Shown piece after piece: positions 8,720-17,157 of a stretch of 64,000 nt of DNA. The translations under genes and the position numbers were made by a program. The notes beneath the pieces are model-generated. The model was not told the origin of the DNA. It saw nothing but the letters and a program-made list of their open reading frames with translations, and made no database searches. The stretch is from Flavobacterium enshiense DK69 (GTDB taxonomy: Bacteria > Bacteroidota > Bacteroidia > Flavobacteriales > Flavobacteriaceae), in assembly GCF_000498495.1 (NCBI RefSeq), contig NZ_AVCS01000009.1, forward strand, positions 372,001-436,000, written 5' to 3'. The stretch's first letter is position 1, and every line of letters begins with the position of its first letter.

Positions 8720-9049
8720 TTATAATTCATTTTTAATGTTTGTCAGCTGTGTTTTAATAGCTTCCAGTTTGCTGATGATTTCAAACTTGTCCAGTGTTTT
8801 TTTCTGGCCTTCTTTCAAATGTACTTTTGCGCCGTCTAAAGTGAAACCGCGTTCTTTTACCAAATGGTAAATCAGCTGAAGGTTTTTTACGTCTTCGGGA
8901 GTGAACATACGATTGCCTTTCGCATTCTTTTTTGGTTTTAATATATCGAATTCCTTGTCCCAAAATCGGATTAAGGAAGCGTTTACGTCGAAAGCCTTGG
9001 CTAGTTCGCCAATACTGTAATATCTTTTTTCAGGTAAGTCTAAATGCAT
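8720..9049 (-). CDS. MerR-family transcriptional regulator
   Basis: 109 aa. An N-terminal MerR winged helix (YYSIGELAKAFDVNASLIRFWD, then NRMFTPEDVKNLQLIYHLV) is followed by a short coiled C-terminal segment (about 80-109). There are no cysteines in the metal-sensor position, so it is not a metal sensor of the classical type. It lies between the M23 peptidase and lemA on the same strand. This peptidase-MerR-LemA order suggests a conserved envelope-related unit (inference). Confidence 0.88.
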   Translation of the reverse strand: MHLDLPEKRYYSIGELAKAFDVNASLIRFWDKEFDILKPKKNAKGNRMFTPEDVKNLQLIYHLVKERGFTLDGAKVHLKEGQKKTLDKFEIISKLEAIKTQLTNIKNEL

Positions 9050-9129
9050 TTTTTGTTTTGAGTTATGAGTTTTTCTCCAGACTCCTCTCTTTTCTATATT
9101 CTTTGTTCTATACTCTGTTTTTCTTCAGC
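9050..9129 (-). other. Repetitive pyrimidine/purine-strand linker between M23 and merR
   Basis: An 80-nt spacer. On the minus strand it is purine-rich and made of repeated short words (variants of AGTATAGAAC, GAATATAGAA and ACTCATAACTC). It resembles the linker at 29064-29119, which shares TAGAAC and ATAGAAAA. No hairpin as perfect as that one is seen here. Confidence 0.35.
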
Positions 9130-10107
9130 TTAATCCAACGATTGGTTTTCCTGGTTAGCAATTTGTGAAATTAAAACATATTCTTTGGCCGAAATCGATC
9201 CGTAATAAAAATTCAACGGATTGACGACCTTTCCGTTCTGATACACTTCGTAATGTAAATGGGGTGCCTCACTTCGTCCGGTACTGCCTACATAGCCGAT
9301 GACATCTCCACGTTTAACACGCTGCCCTGGCCTAACTTTGTACTTGCTCAAATGGGCATACAGCGTTTCATACCCAAAACCATGACGTATTTCAATATGG
9401 TTTCCGTAACCCGAAAGCGATGCGTCTGCTTTTTCCACAACACCGTCGCCAGTGGCATATATCGGAGTTCCGGTTCGTGCCGAAAAATCCATTCCTTTGT
9501 GAAATTTCCTGACTTTGGTAAACGGGTCACTTCGGTAACCAAATCCGGAAGCCATCTGTTTCAATGCTTCATTTTTAATCGGTTGTATCGCCGGAATCGC
9601 TGCCATCAGTTTTTCTTTTCCTTTGGCTAATTTAATGATTTCATCCAATGACTTTGACTGAAAGACCATCTGGTTCGAAATAACATCCAAACGTTTCGTA
9701 GTGTTGATTACCAAATCGGAATTATCATAGCCTTCCAGCTGTTTGTAGCTAAGTGCACCTTCGCTTTCTCCCTTGCGTTTTTTTTCATCCACTGGCGAAC
9801 TGTTGAAATAAGCGCGGTAAACATTATTGTCCCGATCTTCCAGATTGTCCATCGTTTCATTCAGCTGGTCGACCCTTTTATTGAGAAGCGCATAACTGAT
9901 TCGCATGTTTTCAATTTCACGGGCCAGGATTCGGTCTTTCGGAGTTTCAAAATACGTAGTGTTCAAAAGTATCACGAAACACAAAAAGCCAAACAATGCC
10001 GACGCCAGCAAAAACAAGGCAAAATAGCCCAGCTTTCGCCCTTTCTTCGGTTTGATTTTTAGAAAGGCTAATTTTTCGGAATCATAAATATATTTTACCT
10101 TCGACAT
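9130..10107 (-). CDS. M23 family murein endopeptidase, membrane-anchored
   Basis: 325 aa. Cytoplasmic N-terminus, one transmembrane helix (about 27-50), a coiled-coil-like stretch (about 60-100) and a C-terminal LytM domain. Zinc-site motifs are present: HKGMD (first His and Asp), YAHLSKY, and HLH in APHLHYEV. The family cleaves peptidoglycan cross-bridges in the periplasm. All zinc ligands are intact, so it is probably active rather than an EnvC-type activator. First gene of the minus-strand run M23-merR-lemA-TPM-TPM. Confidence 0.92.
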   Translation of the reverse strand: MSKVKYIYDSEKLAFLKIKPKKGRKLGYFALFLLASALFGFLCFVILLNTTYFETPKDRILAREIENMRISYALLNKRVDQLNETMDNLEDRDNNVYRAYFNSSPVDEKKRKGESEGALSYKQLEGYDNSDLVINTTKRLDVISNQMVFQSKSLDEIIKLAKGKEKLMAAIPAIQPIKNEALKQMASGFGYRSDPFTKVRKFHKGMDFSARTGTPIYATGDGVVEKADASLSGYGNHIEIRHGFGYETLYAHLSKYKVRPGQRVKRGDVIGYVGSTGRSEAPHLHYEVYQNGKVVNPLNFYYGSISAKEYVLISQIANQENQSLD

Positions 10108-10245
10108 GTTCTAAAATATACTATTTTTGCAGCTTGTAAAATGGTGCTTTTGAATCGGTTGTAGGGGTTATACGAACAAATTTAAAAAATGTTTCAAAGC
10201 AATTGATTTTTTGGAGCGAAACATTTGGCTTATTTGTAAACCTTT

Positions 10246-10310
10246 TTCCTGCTATCGCTACTAGTCGCGATTGTAATCGCGAGCTAACCGCTCTATCAGG
10301 GCTAGGGGAA
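10246..10310. repeat. Intergenic hairpin element, copy A
   Basis: Begins TTCCTGCTATCGCTA and ends CTATCAGGGCTAGGGGAA. The centre is a perfect inverted repeat TCGCGATT-GT-AATCGCGA (10265-10282). The ends match copies at 24265, 28175 and 56925 while the core does not. It lies in the 272-nt gap between the M23 gene and alaS. That gap also holds a plus-strand TATTTTTG box (10122-10129) and a near-box TACCTTTTG (10320-10328), either of which could drive alaS. Confidence 0.7.
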
Positions 10311-10379
10311 CAGTCATTTTACCTTTTGGAATTGAAATAAAAAATAGTGCGAATCACAATCGCGGAAATAAATAAAAAA

Positions 10380-13016
10380 ATGAAATCACAAGACATTCGT
10401 AAAGCTTACCTTGATTTTTTTGAAAGCAAAGGACACTTAATCGTGCCTTCTGCACCGATTGTTTTAAAAGACGATCCGACGTTGATGTTTAACAATTCCG
10501 GGATGGCTCAATTCAAAGAGTTTTTCCTAGGGAACGGAACACCAAAATCACCAAGAATAGCCGATACGCAAAAATGTCTTCGTGTATCCGGAAAGCACAA
10601 CGACTTGGAGGATGTAGGTTTTGATACGTACCACCACACCATGTTCGAAATGTTAGGTAACTGGTCGTTTGGCGATTACTTCAAAAAAGAGGCATTGGCT
10701 TGGGCTTGGGAATTCCTGACCGAAGTATTGAAACTGGACAAAGACCGTTTGTATGTTTCCGTTTTTGAAGGAAACCCTTCAGAGAATGTGCCGTTCGACC
10801 AGGACGCGTTCGATATCTGGAAGCAATATGTTTCGGAAGACCGCATCATCCTTGGAAACAAAAAAGACAACTTCTGGGAAATGGGCGATCAGGGACCTTG
10901 CGGACCTTGTTCCGAAATCCATATCGATTTACGTACAGATGCGGAAAGAGCTGCTGTTTCCGGTCGTGAGCTGGTAAATGCAGATCATCCGCAGGTTGTT
11001 GAGATCTGGAACAACGTTTTCATGGAATTCAACCGTAAAGCGGACGGTTCTTTGGAAAAATTGCCGGCACAACACGTAGATACCGGAATGGGCTTTGAGC
11101 GTTTGTGTATGGCGATGCAGAGCGTAACATCGAATTACGATACCGATGTGTTCACTCCGCTAATCGAAAAAGTAGAACAAATTACGGGTAAAAAATATAC
11201 CAACAACGAAATAAAAAATATCAGCGAAGAGCAAAACAAAACTAATATTGCCATTCGCGTAATTGTAGACCACGTTCGTGCCGTGGCGTTCGCTATTGCA
11301 GATGGTCAGTTGCCTTCCAACACCGGAGCCGGTTATGTAATCCGTCGTATTTTGCGTCGTGCCATCCGTTACGGGTTTACGTTCCTGAATACAAAAGAAC
11401 CGTTCATCTATCAATTGGTAGAGGTATTGAGCAATCAAATGGGGGCTTTCTTCCCGGAGATTGTGGCTCAGAAAAATTTGGTGTCTAACGTAATCAAAGA
11501 AGAAGAAGCATCTTTCCTAAGAACGTTAGACCAAGGTTTACAGTTGTTGGAAAATGTAGTGGCTGAAACGAAAGGAAACGAAGTTTCAGGTGAAAAGGCA
11601 TTCGAATTATACGATACCTTCGGATTTCCGAAAGACTTGACAGCCTTGATCCTGAAAGAAAAAGGGATGTCGTTCAACGAAGGCGAATTTGAAAAATCGA
11701 TGCAGGAACAAAAGAACCGTTCACGTGCTGCTTCGGAAGTATCTACAGAAGACTGGAACGTTTTGGTTCCGGGTAATGTGGAAACTTTCGTGGGTTACGA
11801 CCAAACGGAAAATGAAGTGAAAATTACCCGCTTCCGTAAAGTGGATTCTAAAAAAGACGGTAAATTATATCAGATCGTTTTAGACAATACTCCGTTCTAT
11901 CCGGAAGGAGGAGGACAGGTTGGTGATAAAGGGGCTTTGGTGTCGGCAAACGAAACCATCGAAATCATAGACACTAAAAAAGAAAATAACTTAATTCTGC
12001 ATTTCGCGAAAAGCTTACCTGAAAATGTAAACGGTAGTTTTGTCGCAAAAGTAAATGCTGATTTAAGAAGCCATACAGCAAGCAATCACTCGGCGACCCA
12101 CTTATTGCATCAGGCATTGCGTTCGGTTTTAGGAACGCATGTGGAGCAAAAAGGATCTTTGGTAGCGCCTAATTACCTGCGTTTCGACTTCTCACATTTT
12201 GCAAAAGTGACTGATGAAGAATTGCAAAAGGTGGAAGATTTCGTAAATGTAAGAATTCAGGAGCAGTTACCATTAATCGAAAGAAGAAGCATTCCTTTTG
12301 CACAGGCGATTGAAGAAGGTGCGATGGCGTTATTCGGAGAAAAATACGGAGACAATGTTCGTGCTATCAAATTCGGAGAAAGCATGGAGTTGTGTGGAGG
12401 AATCCATGTGAATAATACGGCAGACATCTGGCATTTTAAAATTACGAGTGAAGGTGCCGTGGCGGCCGGAATTCGTCGTGTTGAAGCGATTACCAATGAT
12501 GCGGTGAAACAATTTTTTGCGGCTCAGGAATCGGCTTTAAAAGAAATTAAGGAAACGTTGAAGAATCCACAGGACGTTATCAAATCGGTGGTTTCTTTAC
12601 AGGACGAGAATGCCAAACTGAAAAAGCAAATCGAACAGTTGCTAAAAGAGAAAGCGAAAAACCTGAAAGGGGAATTAGCTTCTCAATTGCAAAATATCAA
12701 CGGAGTAGATTTCTTAGCGGTACAGGTGGATTTGGATGCAAACGGCGCTAAAGATTTGGCTTATGAATTAGGTCAGAATAAAGACAACTTGTTCTTGGTT
12801 TTAGCAACTGCTGCGGATGACAAGCCAATGTTGACTTCTTACATTTCCAAAGAATTAGTGGAAAGCAAAGGGTTGAATGCAGGACAGGTAGTTCGTGAGC
12901 TTGGGAAGTACATCCAAGGCGGTGGTGGAGGGCAACCGTTCTTCGCAACTGCGGGAGGTAAAAATCCTGGAGGGATTAAGGAAGCTTTGGAGAAAGCGGT
13001 TGAGTTCGTGAAGTAA
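10380..13016 (+). CDS. alaS: Alanyl-tRNA synthetase
   Basis: 878 aa from the ATG at 10380 ([19 protein letters not shown], the normal AlaRS beginning). A GTG 33 bases upstream would only add an atypical leader. It charges tRNA-Ala. Class II catalytic core in residues 1-450 ([47 protein letters not shown]). The editing domain has zinc motif HSATH at 570-574 and CGGIH at 672-676. The C-terminal DHHA1 domain ends with the Gly-rich [14 protein letters not shown] motif. Complete and single-gene, followed by a strong terminator. Confidence 0.98.
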   Translation: MKSQDIRKAYLDFFESKGHLIVPSAPIVLKDDPTLMFNNSGMAQFKEFFLGNGTPKSPRIADTQKCLRVSGKHNDLEDVGFDTYHHTMFEMLGNWSFGDYFKKEALAWAWEFLTEVLKLDKDRLYVSVFEGNPSENVPFDQDAFDIWKQYVSEDRIILGNKKDNFWEMGDQGPCGPCSEIHIDLRTDAERAAVSGRELVNADHPQVVEIWNNVFMEFNRKADGSLEKLPAQHVDTGMGFERLCMAMQSVTSNYDTDVFTPLIEKVEQITGKKYTNNEIKNISEEQNKTNIAIRVIVDHVRAVAFAIADGQLPSNTGAGYVIRRILRRAIRYGFTFLNTKEPFIYQLVEVLSNQMGAFFPEIVAQKNLVSNVIKEEEASFLRTLDQGLQLLENVVAETKGNEVSGEKAFELYDTFGFPKDLTALILKEKGMSFNEGEFEKSMQEQKNRSRAASEVSTEDWNVLVPGNVETFVGYDQTENEVKITRFRKVDSKKDGKLYQIVLDNTPFYPEGGGQVGDKGALVSANETIEIIDTKKENNLILHFAKSLPENVNGSFVAKVNADLRSHTASNHSATHLLHQALRSVLGTHVEQKGSLVAPNYLRFDFSHFAKVTDEELQKVEDFVNVRIQEQLPLIERRSIPFAQAIEEGAMALFGEKYGDNVRAIKFGESMELCGGIHVNNTADIWHFKITSEGAVAAGIRRVEAITNDAVKQFFAAQESALKEIKETLKNPQDVIKSVVSLQDENAKLKKQIEQLLKEKAKNLKGELASQLQNINGVDFLAVQVDLDANGAKDLAYELGQNKDNLFLVLATAADDKPMLTSYISKELVESKGLNAGQVVRELGKYIQGGGGGQPFFATAGGKNPGGIKEALEKAVEFVK

Positions 13017-13037
13017 GATTTTATATTATAGTTATTT

Positions 13038-13070
13038 AAAGCCCAAATCGTTATCGATTTGGGTTTTTTT
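13038..13070 (+). terminator. Terminator of alaS
   Basis: Stem CCCAAATCG (13042-13050), TTAT loop, CGATTTGGG (13055-13063), then seven T. Confidence 0.9.
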
Positions 13071-13146
13071 GTAAAAAAAATCTTTATTAATTTTGATGAA
13101 GGTTTGTTTTTATTAATCTTTGTTGAAAATTTAACAAAAAATAAAA

Positions 13147-13938
13147 ATGAAAAAATTTTTCTGTTTATTCAGTGTTTTAGCATTGTTAATCGGTTCTTGT
13201 TCGGATAACGATGGAACTTCATCCGATTCAGGGTTTAATATAAATGGAACTAAATTAAAAAGAGCAATATTAAATTCAAATGCAGCTTCCGGTGCTATTA
13301 CTTATGATTATTTCTATAATGGAAACAGGTTAGCCAGAATTGTTTCTTCTGATATGAGCTATTTTAAATATACTTATACGGATGAATTAATAACTAAGAT
13401 TGAATTTTTTAAGAATAATGTTTTGAAAAATATCGATTTTCTCGAGTATAATAATGACAATAAGTTAATTACCCGAAAACAAATAAGAGGTAACACAGGA
13501 TATAAAGTTGTGTATACTCATAATAACGATGGAACAATTTCAATTTTTGGCTATACCGGTGATTCGGTTAATCAAAACACGCCTACCGATTTGAATAAAA
13601 AAGTTTTTTTTGTAAACGGATTGGTGAGCAAAATTGAAAGTTATTCAATCATTGACGGGAGTTTGGAAACCTTGTTTACAAATTATACTCATGATACGGC
13701 AAATACACCTACCAGTCTAATCTTGGGGTATGATAAATTAACTTATTATGATCAAGGGAATTTTCAAAATGTTCATAATTTAACTTCAATCACATATAGT
13801 AGTACTGTTAATGATATTGTAGATGTAGATGAAATAGTAAATGTTTACAATGCGGATAATTTTTTGTCAAAAGCGACAGCTGTAGATCTTGAGGATAATA
13901 ATGGTCCTCCTTTGATTTTTGAATATTTCTATGAGTAA
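13147..13938 (+). CDS. YD-repeat-like lipoprotein, paralog 1
   Basis: 263 aa. Lipoprotein signal peptide with lipobox LIGSC (Cys about residue 18), then an acidic/Ser linker (SDNDGTSSDSG). The rest is a beta-rich domain built of short hairpins around Tyr (YDYFYNGNRLARIVSS, FLEYNNDNKLITRKQIR, YTHNNDGTISIFGYTG), similar in spacing to YD/RHS repeats. Function unknown; probably outer-membrane anchored and surface exposed. Clearly paralogous to the gene at 14230-15024, with the same block order and the shared segments GYDKLTYYD / GFDKLTYHD. Both are preceded by a similar upstream block (CTTTGyTGAA followed by TTTAA), suggesting shared control. It has its own terminator. Confidence 0.7.
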   Translation: MKKFFCLFSVLALLIGSCSDNDGTSSDSGFNINGTKLKRAILNSNAASGAITYDYFYNGNRLARIVSSDMSYFKYTYTDELITKIEFFKNNVLKNIDFLEYNNDNKLITRKQIRGNTGYKVVYTHNNDGTISIFGYTGDSVNQNTPTDLNKKVFFVNGLVSKIESYSIIDGSLETLFTNYTHDTANTPTSLILGYDKLTYYDQGNFQNVHNLTSITYSSTVNDIVDVDEIVNVYNADNFLSKATAVDLEDNNGPPLIFEYFYE

Positions 13939-13958
13939 GATTTTAGAATATTTTTTAA

Positions 13959-13991
13959 AAAACCAAAATCATTTCGATTTTGGTTTTTTTT
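13959..13991 (+). terminator. Terminator of lipoprotein paralog 1
   Basis: Stem AAAACCAAAATC (13959-13970) / GATTTTGGTTTT (13976-13987), 5-nt loop, continuing T-run. Confidence 0.85.
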
Positions 13992-14229
13992 GTTTTTTAA
14001 AGACATGAAAATCAAATATTTATAATTTCATTGTGATTTAGCCTCCTTCATTAAGTTATCTTTGAGGCTTTAGTGAAAACTTATGAAATGAAAAAGGCTT
14101 TTTTTAATAAGATTTTTACATAACTTGTTGAAAATTAATCGATTAAAGTCAAAAAAAATCGTTAAAAAGCACCTTAGAATAACTTTTTTTTATTCCTTTG
14201 CTGAAGTTTAATCAAAAAATCAAAAATTT

Positions 14230-15024
14230 ATGAAAAGACTTAGTATTGTTTTGGGGGTGGCTGCGATAGCTTTGTTGGCATCTTGTTCTAATGATGAATT
14301 TGTTGATACTATAGATGATTCAAGTTCGGAAATTGATGGGAAATTAAATCCAAATGCAGTTTTGGTAAAGAGAATAGTTGCTACAAGCAATAATGGAGGA
14401 AGTGTTACTACCGATGATTATGTATATAATGGCAGCAAACTTTCCAAGGTTGTGTCTACAGATGGGAGACAGGTTAGCTATATATACACAGGAAACCTGA
14501 TTACGGAAAGAGACTATTTTAACAACAATGTTTTAAATTCCAAGGAACTGTATGAGTATAATGCAAACAACCAGCTTACTACTTATAAGAGAATAAATTC
14601 GTCTAATACGGTAACGTATAAAGCGGTATTCAGTTATAACAGTGACGGAACAGTTACAGTAAATGGTTATCGTGGCGATGTTGTCAGTCAGTCCAATATG
14701 AAGGTAAACAGAAAGATTTTCTTCTCAAACGGAAAAGTTTCCCGAATGGAAACCTATAGAACTGTTAACGGAAGTCCGGTTACAGAAGCCCATGATTTTT
14801 CTTATGACACTAAAAACTCACCTTTTAAAGGAATACTAGGGTTTGATAAACTGACGTATCATGATATAGCATTAAACGGAAATGTAAACAACGTTACTTC
14901 GATTGCTGTTTCGGGAGTTTCTGCTGCAAATTCAGTTAGCGATCAGATTCAGTATACGTATAACTCGGGTAATTATCCGGTAAGTGCCAACAGAGGGTCA
15001 GTAACATTCCAATATTACTATTAA
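14230..15024 (+). CDS. YD-repeat-like lipoprotein, paralog 2
   Basis: 264 aa. Lipoprotein signal with lipobox LLASC (Cys about residue 19), then an Asp/Ser-rich linker, then the same Tyr-hairpin domain as paralog 1 (DDYVYNGSKLSKVVST, YEYNANNQLTTYKRI, FSYNSDGTVTVNGYRGDVVSQ) and a C-terminal YPVSANRGSVTFQYYY. Function unknown. The 291-bp gap before it holds the terminator of paralog 1 and a TATCTTTG box at 14057-14064, about 165 bp from the start, which might be a distal promoter. Confidence 0.7.
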   Translation: MKRLSIVLGVAAIALLASCSNDEFVDTIDDSSSEIDGKLNPNAVLVKRIVATSNNGGSVTTDDYVYNGSKLSKVVSTDGRQVSYIYTGNLITERDYFNNNVLNSKELYEYNANNQLTTYKRINSSNTVTYKAVFSYNSDGTVTVNGYRGDVVSQSNMKVNRKIFFSNGKVSRMETYRTVNGSPVTEAHDFSYDTKNSPFKGILGFDKLTYHDIALNGNVNNVTSIAVSGVSAANSVSDQIQYTYNSGNYPVSANRGSVTFQYYY

Positions 15025-15034
15025 TAATATTTCC

Positions 15035-15060
15035 TAAGTTTGTATAACTAAACAAACTTA
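15035..15060 (+). promoter_or_regulatory. -7 box within an inverted repeat upstream of the GSCFA gene
   Basis: TAAGTTTG (15035-15042) is an exact TAnnTTTG box. It is also the left arm of an 8-bp inverted repeat whose right arm CAAACTTA (15053-15060) ends two bases before the ATG. A transcript starting near 15048 would carry only half of the repeat. No T-run follows, so it does not look like a terminator for the lipoprotein gene. Confidence 0.45.
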
Positions 15061-15062
15061 GC

Positions 15063-16019
15063 ATGCACTTCAGAACCCAAATACCTATTCCGCAAAGTAA
15101 TTTTCCAATAGATTATACTTCAAGGATAGTGTCTTTGGGTTCTTGTTTTGCTGAAAATATCGGAGATAAATTCAGTTATTTCAAATTTCAGCATACAGTT
15201 AATCCTTTCGGGATTATTTTTAATCCGGTTTCTATTGAGAAAATAATACAAAAAACGATTTCAGGAAAACGATTTTCCGAAGCCGATATTTTTTTTCATA
15301 ACGACTTATGGAACTGTTTTGATGTGCATTCCGAGTTGAGCTCTTCTGATAAAGAAACATTCCTGGAGCGACTCAATGCAACTACAGAAACGTTCCGCAG
15401 CCAACTAGAACAGGCTACCCATTTTTCTCTTACTTTAGGAACGGCTTGGGTATATCGCAATAACGATAGTGGTGAAATTGTAGCCAATTGCCATAAAGTA
15501 CCGCAAAAGCAATTTACAAAAGAGCTGCTCTCTGTGGCGCAAATTGAAGAGAGCCTTCAAAACATAATTTCGTTGATTACTTCCGTCAATCCTAATTGCA
15601 AATTTATTTTTACCGTTTCACCGGTAAGGCATATTAAAGATGGTTTTGTGGAAAATCAGCAGAGCAAATCGCATCTGATAACGGCTTTGCACACTGTCTT
15701 GCAAAAGGTTCAAAATCCGCAAAACACTGTTTATTTTCCCAGCTATGAAATCCTGATGGATGAACTTCGTGATTACCGTTTTTATGCCGAAGACATGCTG
15801 CATCCCAATCAGGTGGGAATCGATTATATCTGGGAACGTTTTGTTCAGTCGATGGTTGCTGACTCTTGCCGCTCAACAATGGACCAGGTAGATTCTATTC
15901 AAAAAGCATTGCTCCATAGACCATTTAATCCGAATTCTGAACAACATAAGATTTTTTTGGAAAAACTCAATCAAAAGATTAGTAAATTAGTGGTAGAAAA
16001 TCCGCTAATCCAATTTTAA
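15063..16019 (+). CDS. GSCFA-domain protein (SGNH-hydrolase-like)
   Basis: 318 aa. The family motif GSCFAENIG is at residues 26-34, where Ser is the likely nucleophile, and HPNQVGIDYIWERF is in the last third (a DxxH-like block). GSCFA proteins resemble GDSL/SGNH esterases; substrates are unknown. No signal peptide. The next gene starts 1 bp after its stop, so it is translationally linked to the DUF4230 protein. Confidence 0.88.
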   Translation: MHFRTQIPIPQSNFPIDYTSRIVSLGSCFAENIGDKFSYFKFQHTVNPFGIIFNPVSIEKIIQKTISGKRFSEADIFFHNDLWNCFDVHSELSSSDKETFLERLNATTETFRSQLEQATHFSLTLGTAWVYRNNDSGEIVANCHKVPQKQFTKELLSVAQIEESLQNIISLITSVNPNCKFIFTVSPVRHIKDGFVENQQSKSHLITALHTVLQKVQNPQNTVYFPSYEILMDELRDYRFYAEDMLHPNQVGIDYIWERFVQSMVADSCRSTMDQVDSIQKALLHRPFNPNSEQHKIFLEKLNQKISKLVVENPLIQF

Positions 16020-16020
16020 A

Positions 16021-16707
16021 ATGGCCAGTAATTCCTCTGAAGAAAACACTTTAAAAAATATGCTTGTGCCTTTGGTACAGATCATTGGTCGCGCCGGGAA
16101 ACTTATCTGGCTGATTATCTTCATTGTCATCGGCGTCGTACTGTTTAAGTATTTTACATCTGAAAAGCCCACAGAAACTACCGAATACAATACTGATCTG
16201 ATTGAACAACAAATCAAAAATGTAGGGAAACTAGTAGTAACCGAAGGACATTATTCGCAGGTTATGACCTATAAAGACCAACAGAAATACCTGATGAATC
16301 TGGTTACCTTCGAGAAAAAAGCGCTAATTATCATTAATGCCGATGTAACTGTTGCCTATGATTTGAGTAAAGTGAAGTACGATATTGATCAAAAAAATAA
16401 AACCATTACCATAGTAAGCATTCCGAAGGAAGAGATTAAAATCAGTCCGGACATACAGTTTTATGATATAGATCAGAGTACAATGAACCCGTTTACCGGT
16501 GCTGATTACAATAAAATCAATAAAAAAGTAAAATCAGATCTGGCTCGGAAAATTGAAAAGTCAAAGCTGAAAACCAATGCGGAGAACCGTTTGGTGAGTG
16601 AACTCGCTAAAATTTTGATTTTGACCAATACAATGGGCTGGAAATTGGAATACAAGAATCAGGTCATACAGACGGAAAGTCAGTTGGGCAAAACCCTTAA
16701 CTTATAA
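16021..16707 (+). CDS. DUF4230-family membrane-anchored protein
   Basis: 228 aa. One N-terminal transmembrane helix (about 30-46) and a soluble domain with the DUF4230 look (GKLVVTEGHYSQVMTYKD, KKALIIINADVTVAYDLSKVKYDID, ITIVSIPKEEIKISPDIQFYDIDQSTMNPFTGADYN). Function unknown. Coupled to the GSCFA gene with a 1-bp gap and closed by a terminator. Confidence 0.82.
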   Translation: MASNSSEENTLKNMLVPLVQIIGRAGKLIWLIIFIVIGVVLFKYFTSEKPTETTEYNTDLIEQQIKNVGKLVVTEGHYSQVMTYKDQQKYLMNLVTFEKKALIIINADVTVAYDLSKVKYDIDQKNKTITIVSIPKEEIKISPDIQFYDIDQSTMNPFTGADYNKINKKVKSDLARKIEKSKLKTNAENRLVSELAKILILTNTMGWKLEYKNQVIQTESQLGKTLNL

Positions 16708-16710
16708 TAA

Positions 16711-16736
16711 AAAATCCCTCTTTTGAGGGATTTTTT
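16711..16736 (+). terminator. Terminator after the DUF4230 gene
   Basis: Stem AAAATCCCTC (16711-16720) / GAGGGATTTT (16725-16734), loop TTTT, T-run. The A-rich left side makes it usable from the minus strand too, where the convergent rhodanese gene ends at 16756. Confidence 0.9.
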
Positions 16737-16755
16737 ATTGATCGGCTTATAAAGA

Positions 16756-17064
16756 TTACAGCTTACGTTGTAAACTTTCCCATCCGCCACCGTTTATGGC
16801 TTCAATGCCATTTTGTTTCAGAATGGAAGTCGCCTGTGCACTTCGCATTCCGGAACGGCAACAGGCAATTACCGGTTTGTTTAATTTTTTGATTTCCTCT
16901 ATTTTTGAAGCAAGTGTGTCGAGTGGAATATTTTTGGAACTTTGAATATGTCCCGAAGTAAATTCACTCACAGTCCTTACATCGATAATCACGGCTCCTT
17001 TGGTGACAAATTCTGCGATGGCATCTGATTTACCTCCTAATCCTAACAAATCTAATAATCCCAT
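16756..17064 (-). CDS. Single-domain rhodanese-like protein
   Basis: 102 aa, one rhodanese domain (AVIIDVRTVSEFTSGHIQSSKNIPL). The active-site loop CCRSGMRS at about 68-75 holds the catalytic Cys. It probably transfers sulfane sulfur in the cytoplasm; no signal peptide. Divergent from the TetR gene with a 93-bp shared promoter region, so the two could be regulated together. There is no evident link to phenylacetate catabolism. Confidence 0.9.
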   Translation of the reverse strand: MGLLDLLGLGGKSDAIAEFVTKGAVIIDVRTVSEFTSGHIQSSKNIPLDTLASKIEEIKKLNKPVIACCRSGMRSAQATSILKQNGIEAINGGGWESLQRKL

Positions 17065-17081
17065 AGTATTTTAATTTTAAA

Positions 17082-17089
17082 CAAAGGTA
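17082..17089 (-). promoter_or_regulatory. -7 box of the rhodanese gene
   Basis: TACCTTTG on the minus strand, an exact TAnnTTTG match 17 nt before the ATG. Confidence 0.5.
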
Positions 17090-17109
17090 CAATGGCAAAA
17101 ACAATTAAT

Positions 17110-17128
17110 TTGTAGCAAATGTTACCAA
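17110..17128. promoter_or_regulatory. Candidate weak operator between rhodanese and TetR genes
   Basis: Imperfect palindrome with core TAGCAAATGTTA (17113-17124). Read on the minus strand the core is TAACATTTGCTA, which matches 11 of 12 bases of the perfect palindrome core TAACATTTGTTA in the paaE promoter. It overlaps the -33 region of the TetR promoter, so it is suited to autoregulation. Confidence 0.45.
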
Positions 17129-17143
17129 AGCTGAAATAAATCC

Positions 17144-17151
17144 TATTTTTG
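17144..17151 (+). promoter_or_regulatory. -7 box of the TetR gene, start nearly leaderless
   Basis: TATTTTTG, an exact TAnnTTTG match, only 6 nt before the ATG at 17158. The expected transcription start falls at or next to the start codon. Confidence 0.55.
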
Positions 17152-17157
17152 CAGCCG

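Noticed and set aside
10347-10379. GTG start for alaS
   Set aside because: Adds 11 residues before the well-known AlaRS beginning (ATG 10380).
14083-14123. Tiny frame MKKAFFNKIFT downstream of a TATCTTTG box
   Set aside because: Eleven codons in an A/T-rich spacer with no supporting evidence; the box may simply serve the next lipoprotein gene.
17149-17157. TTG start for the TetR gene
   Set aside because: It lies inside the TATTTTTG promoter box; the ATG at 17158 gives the normal family start.
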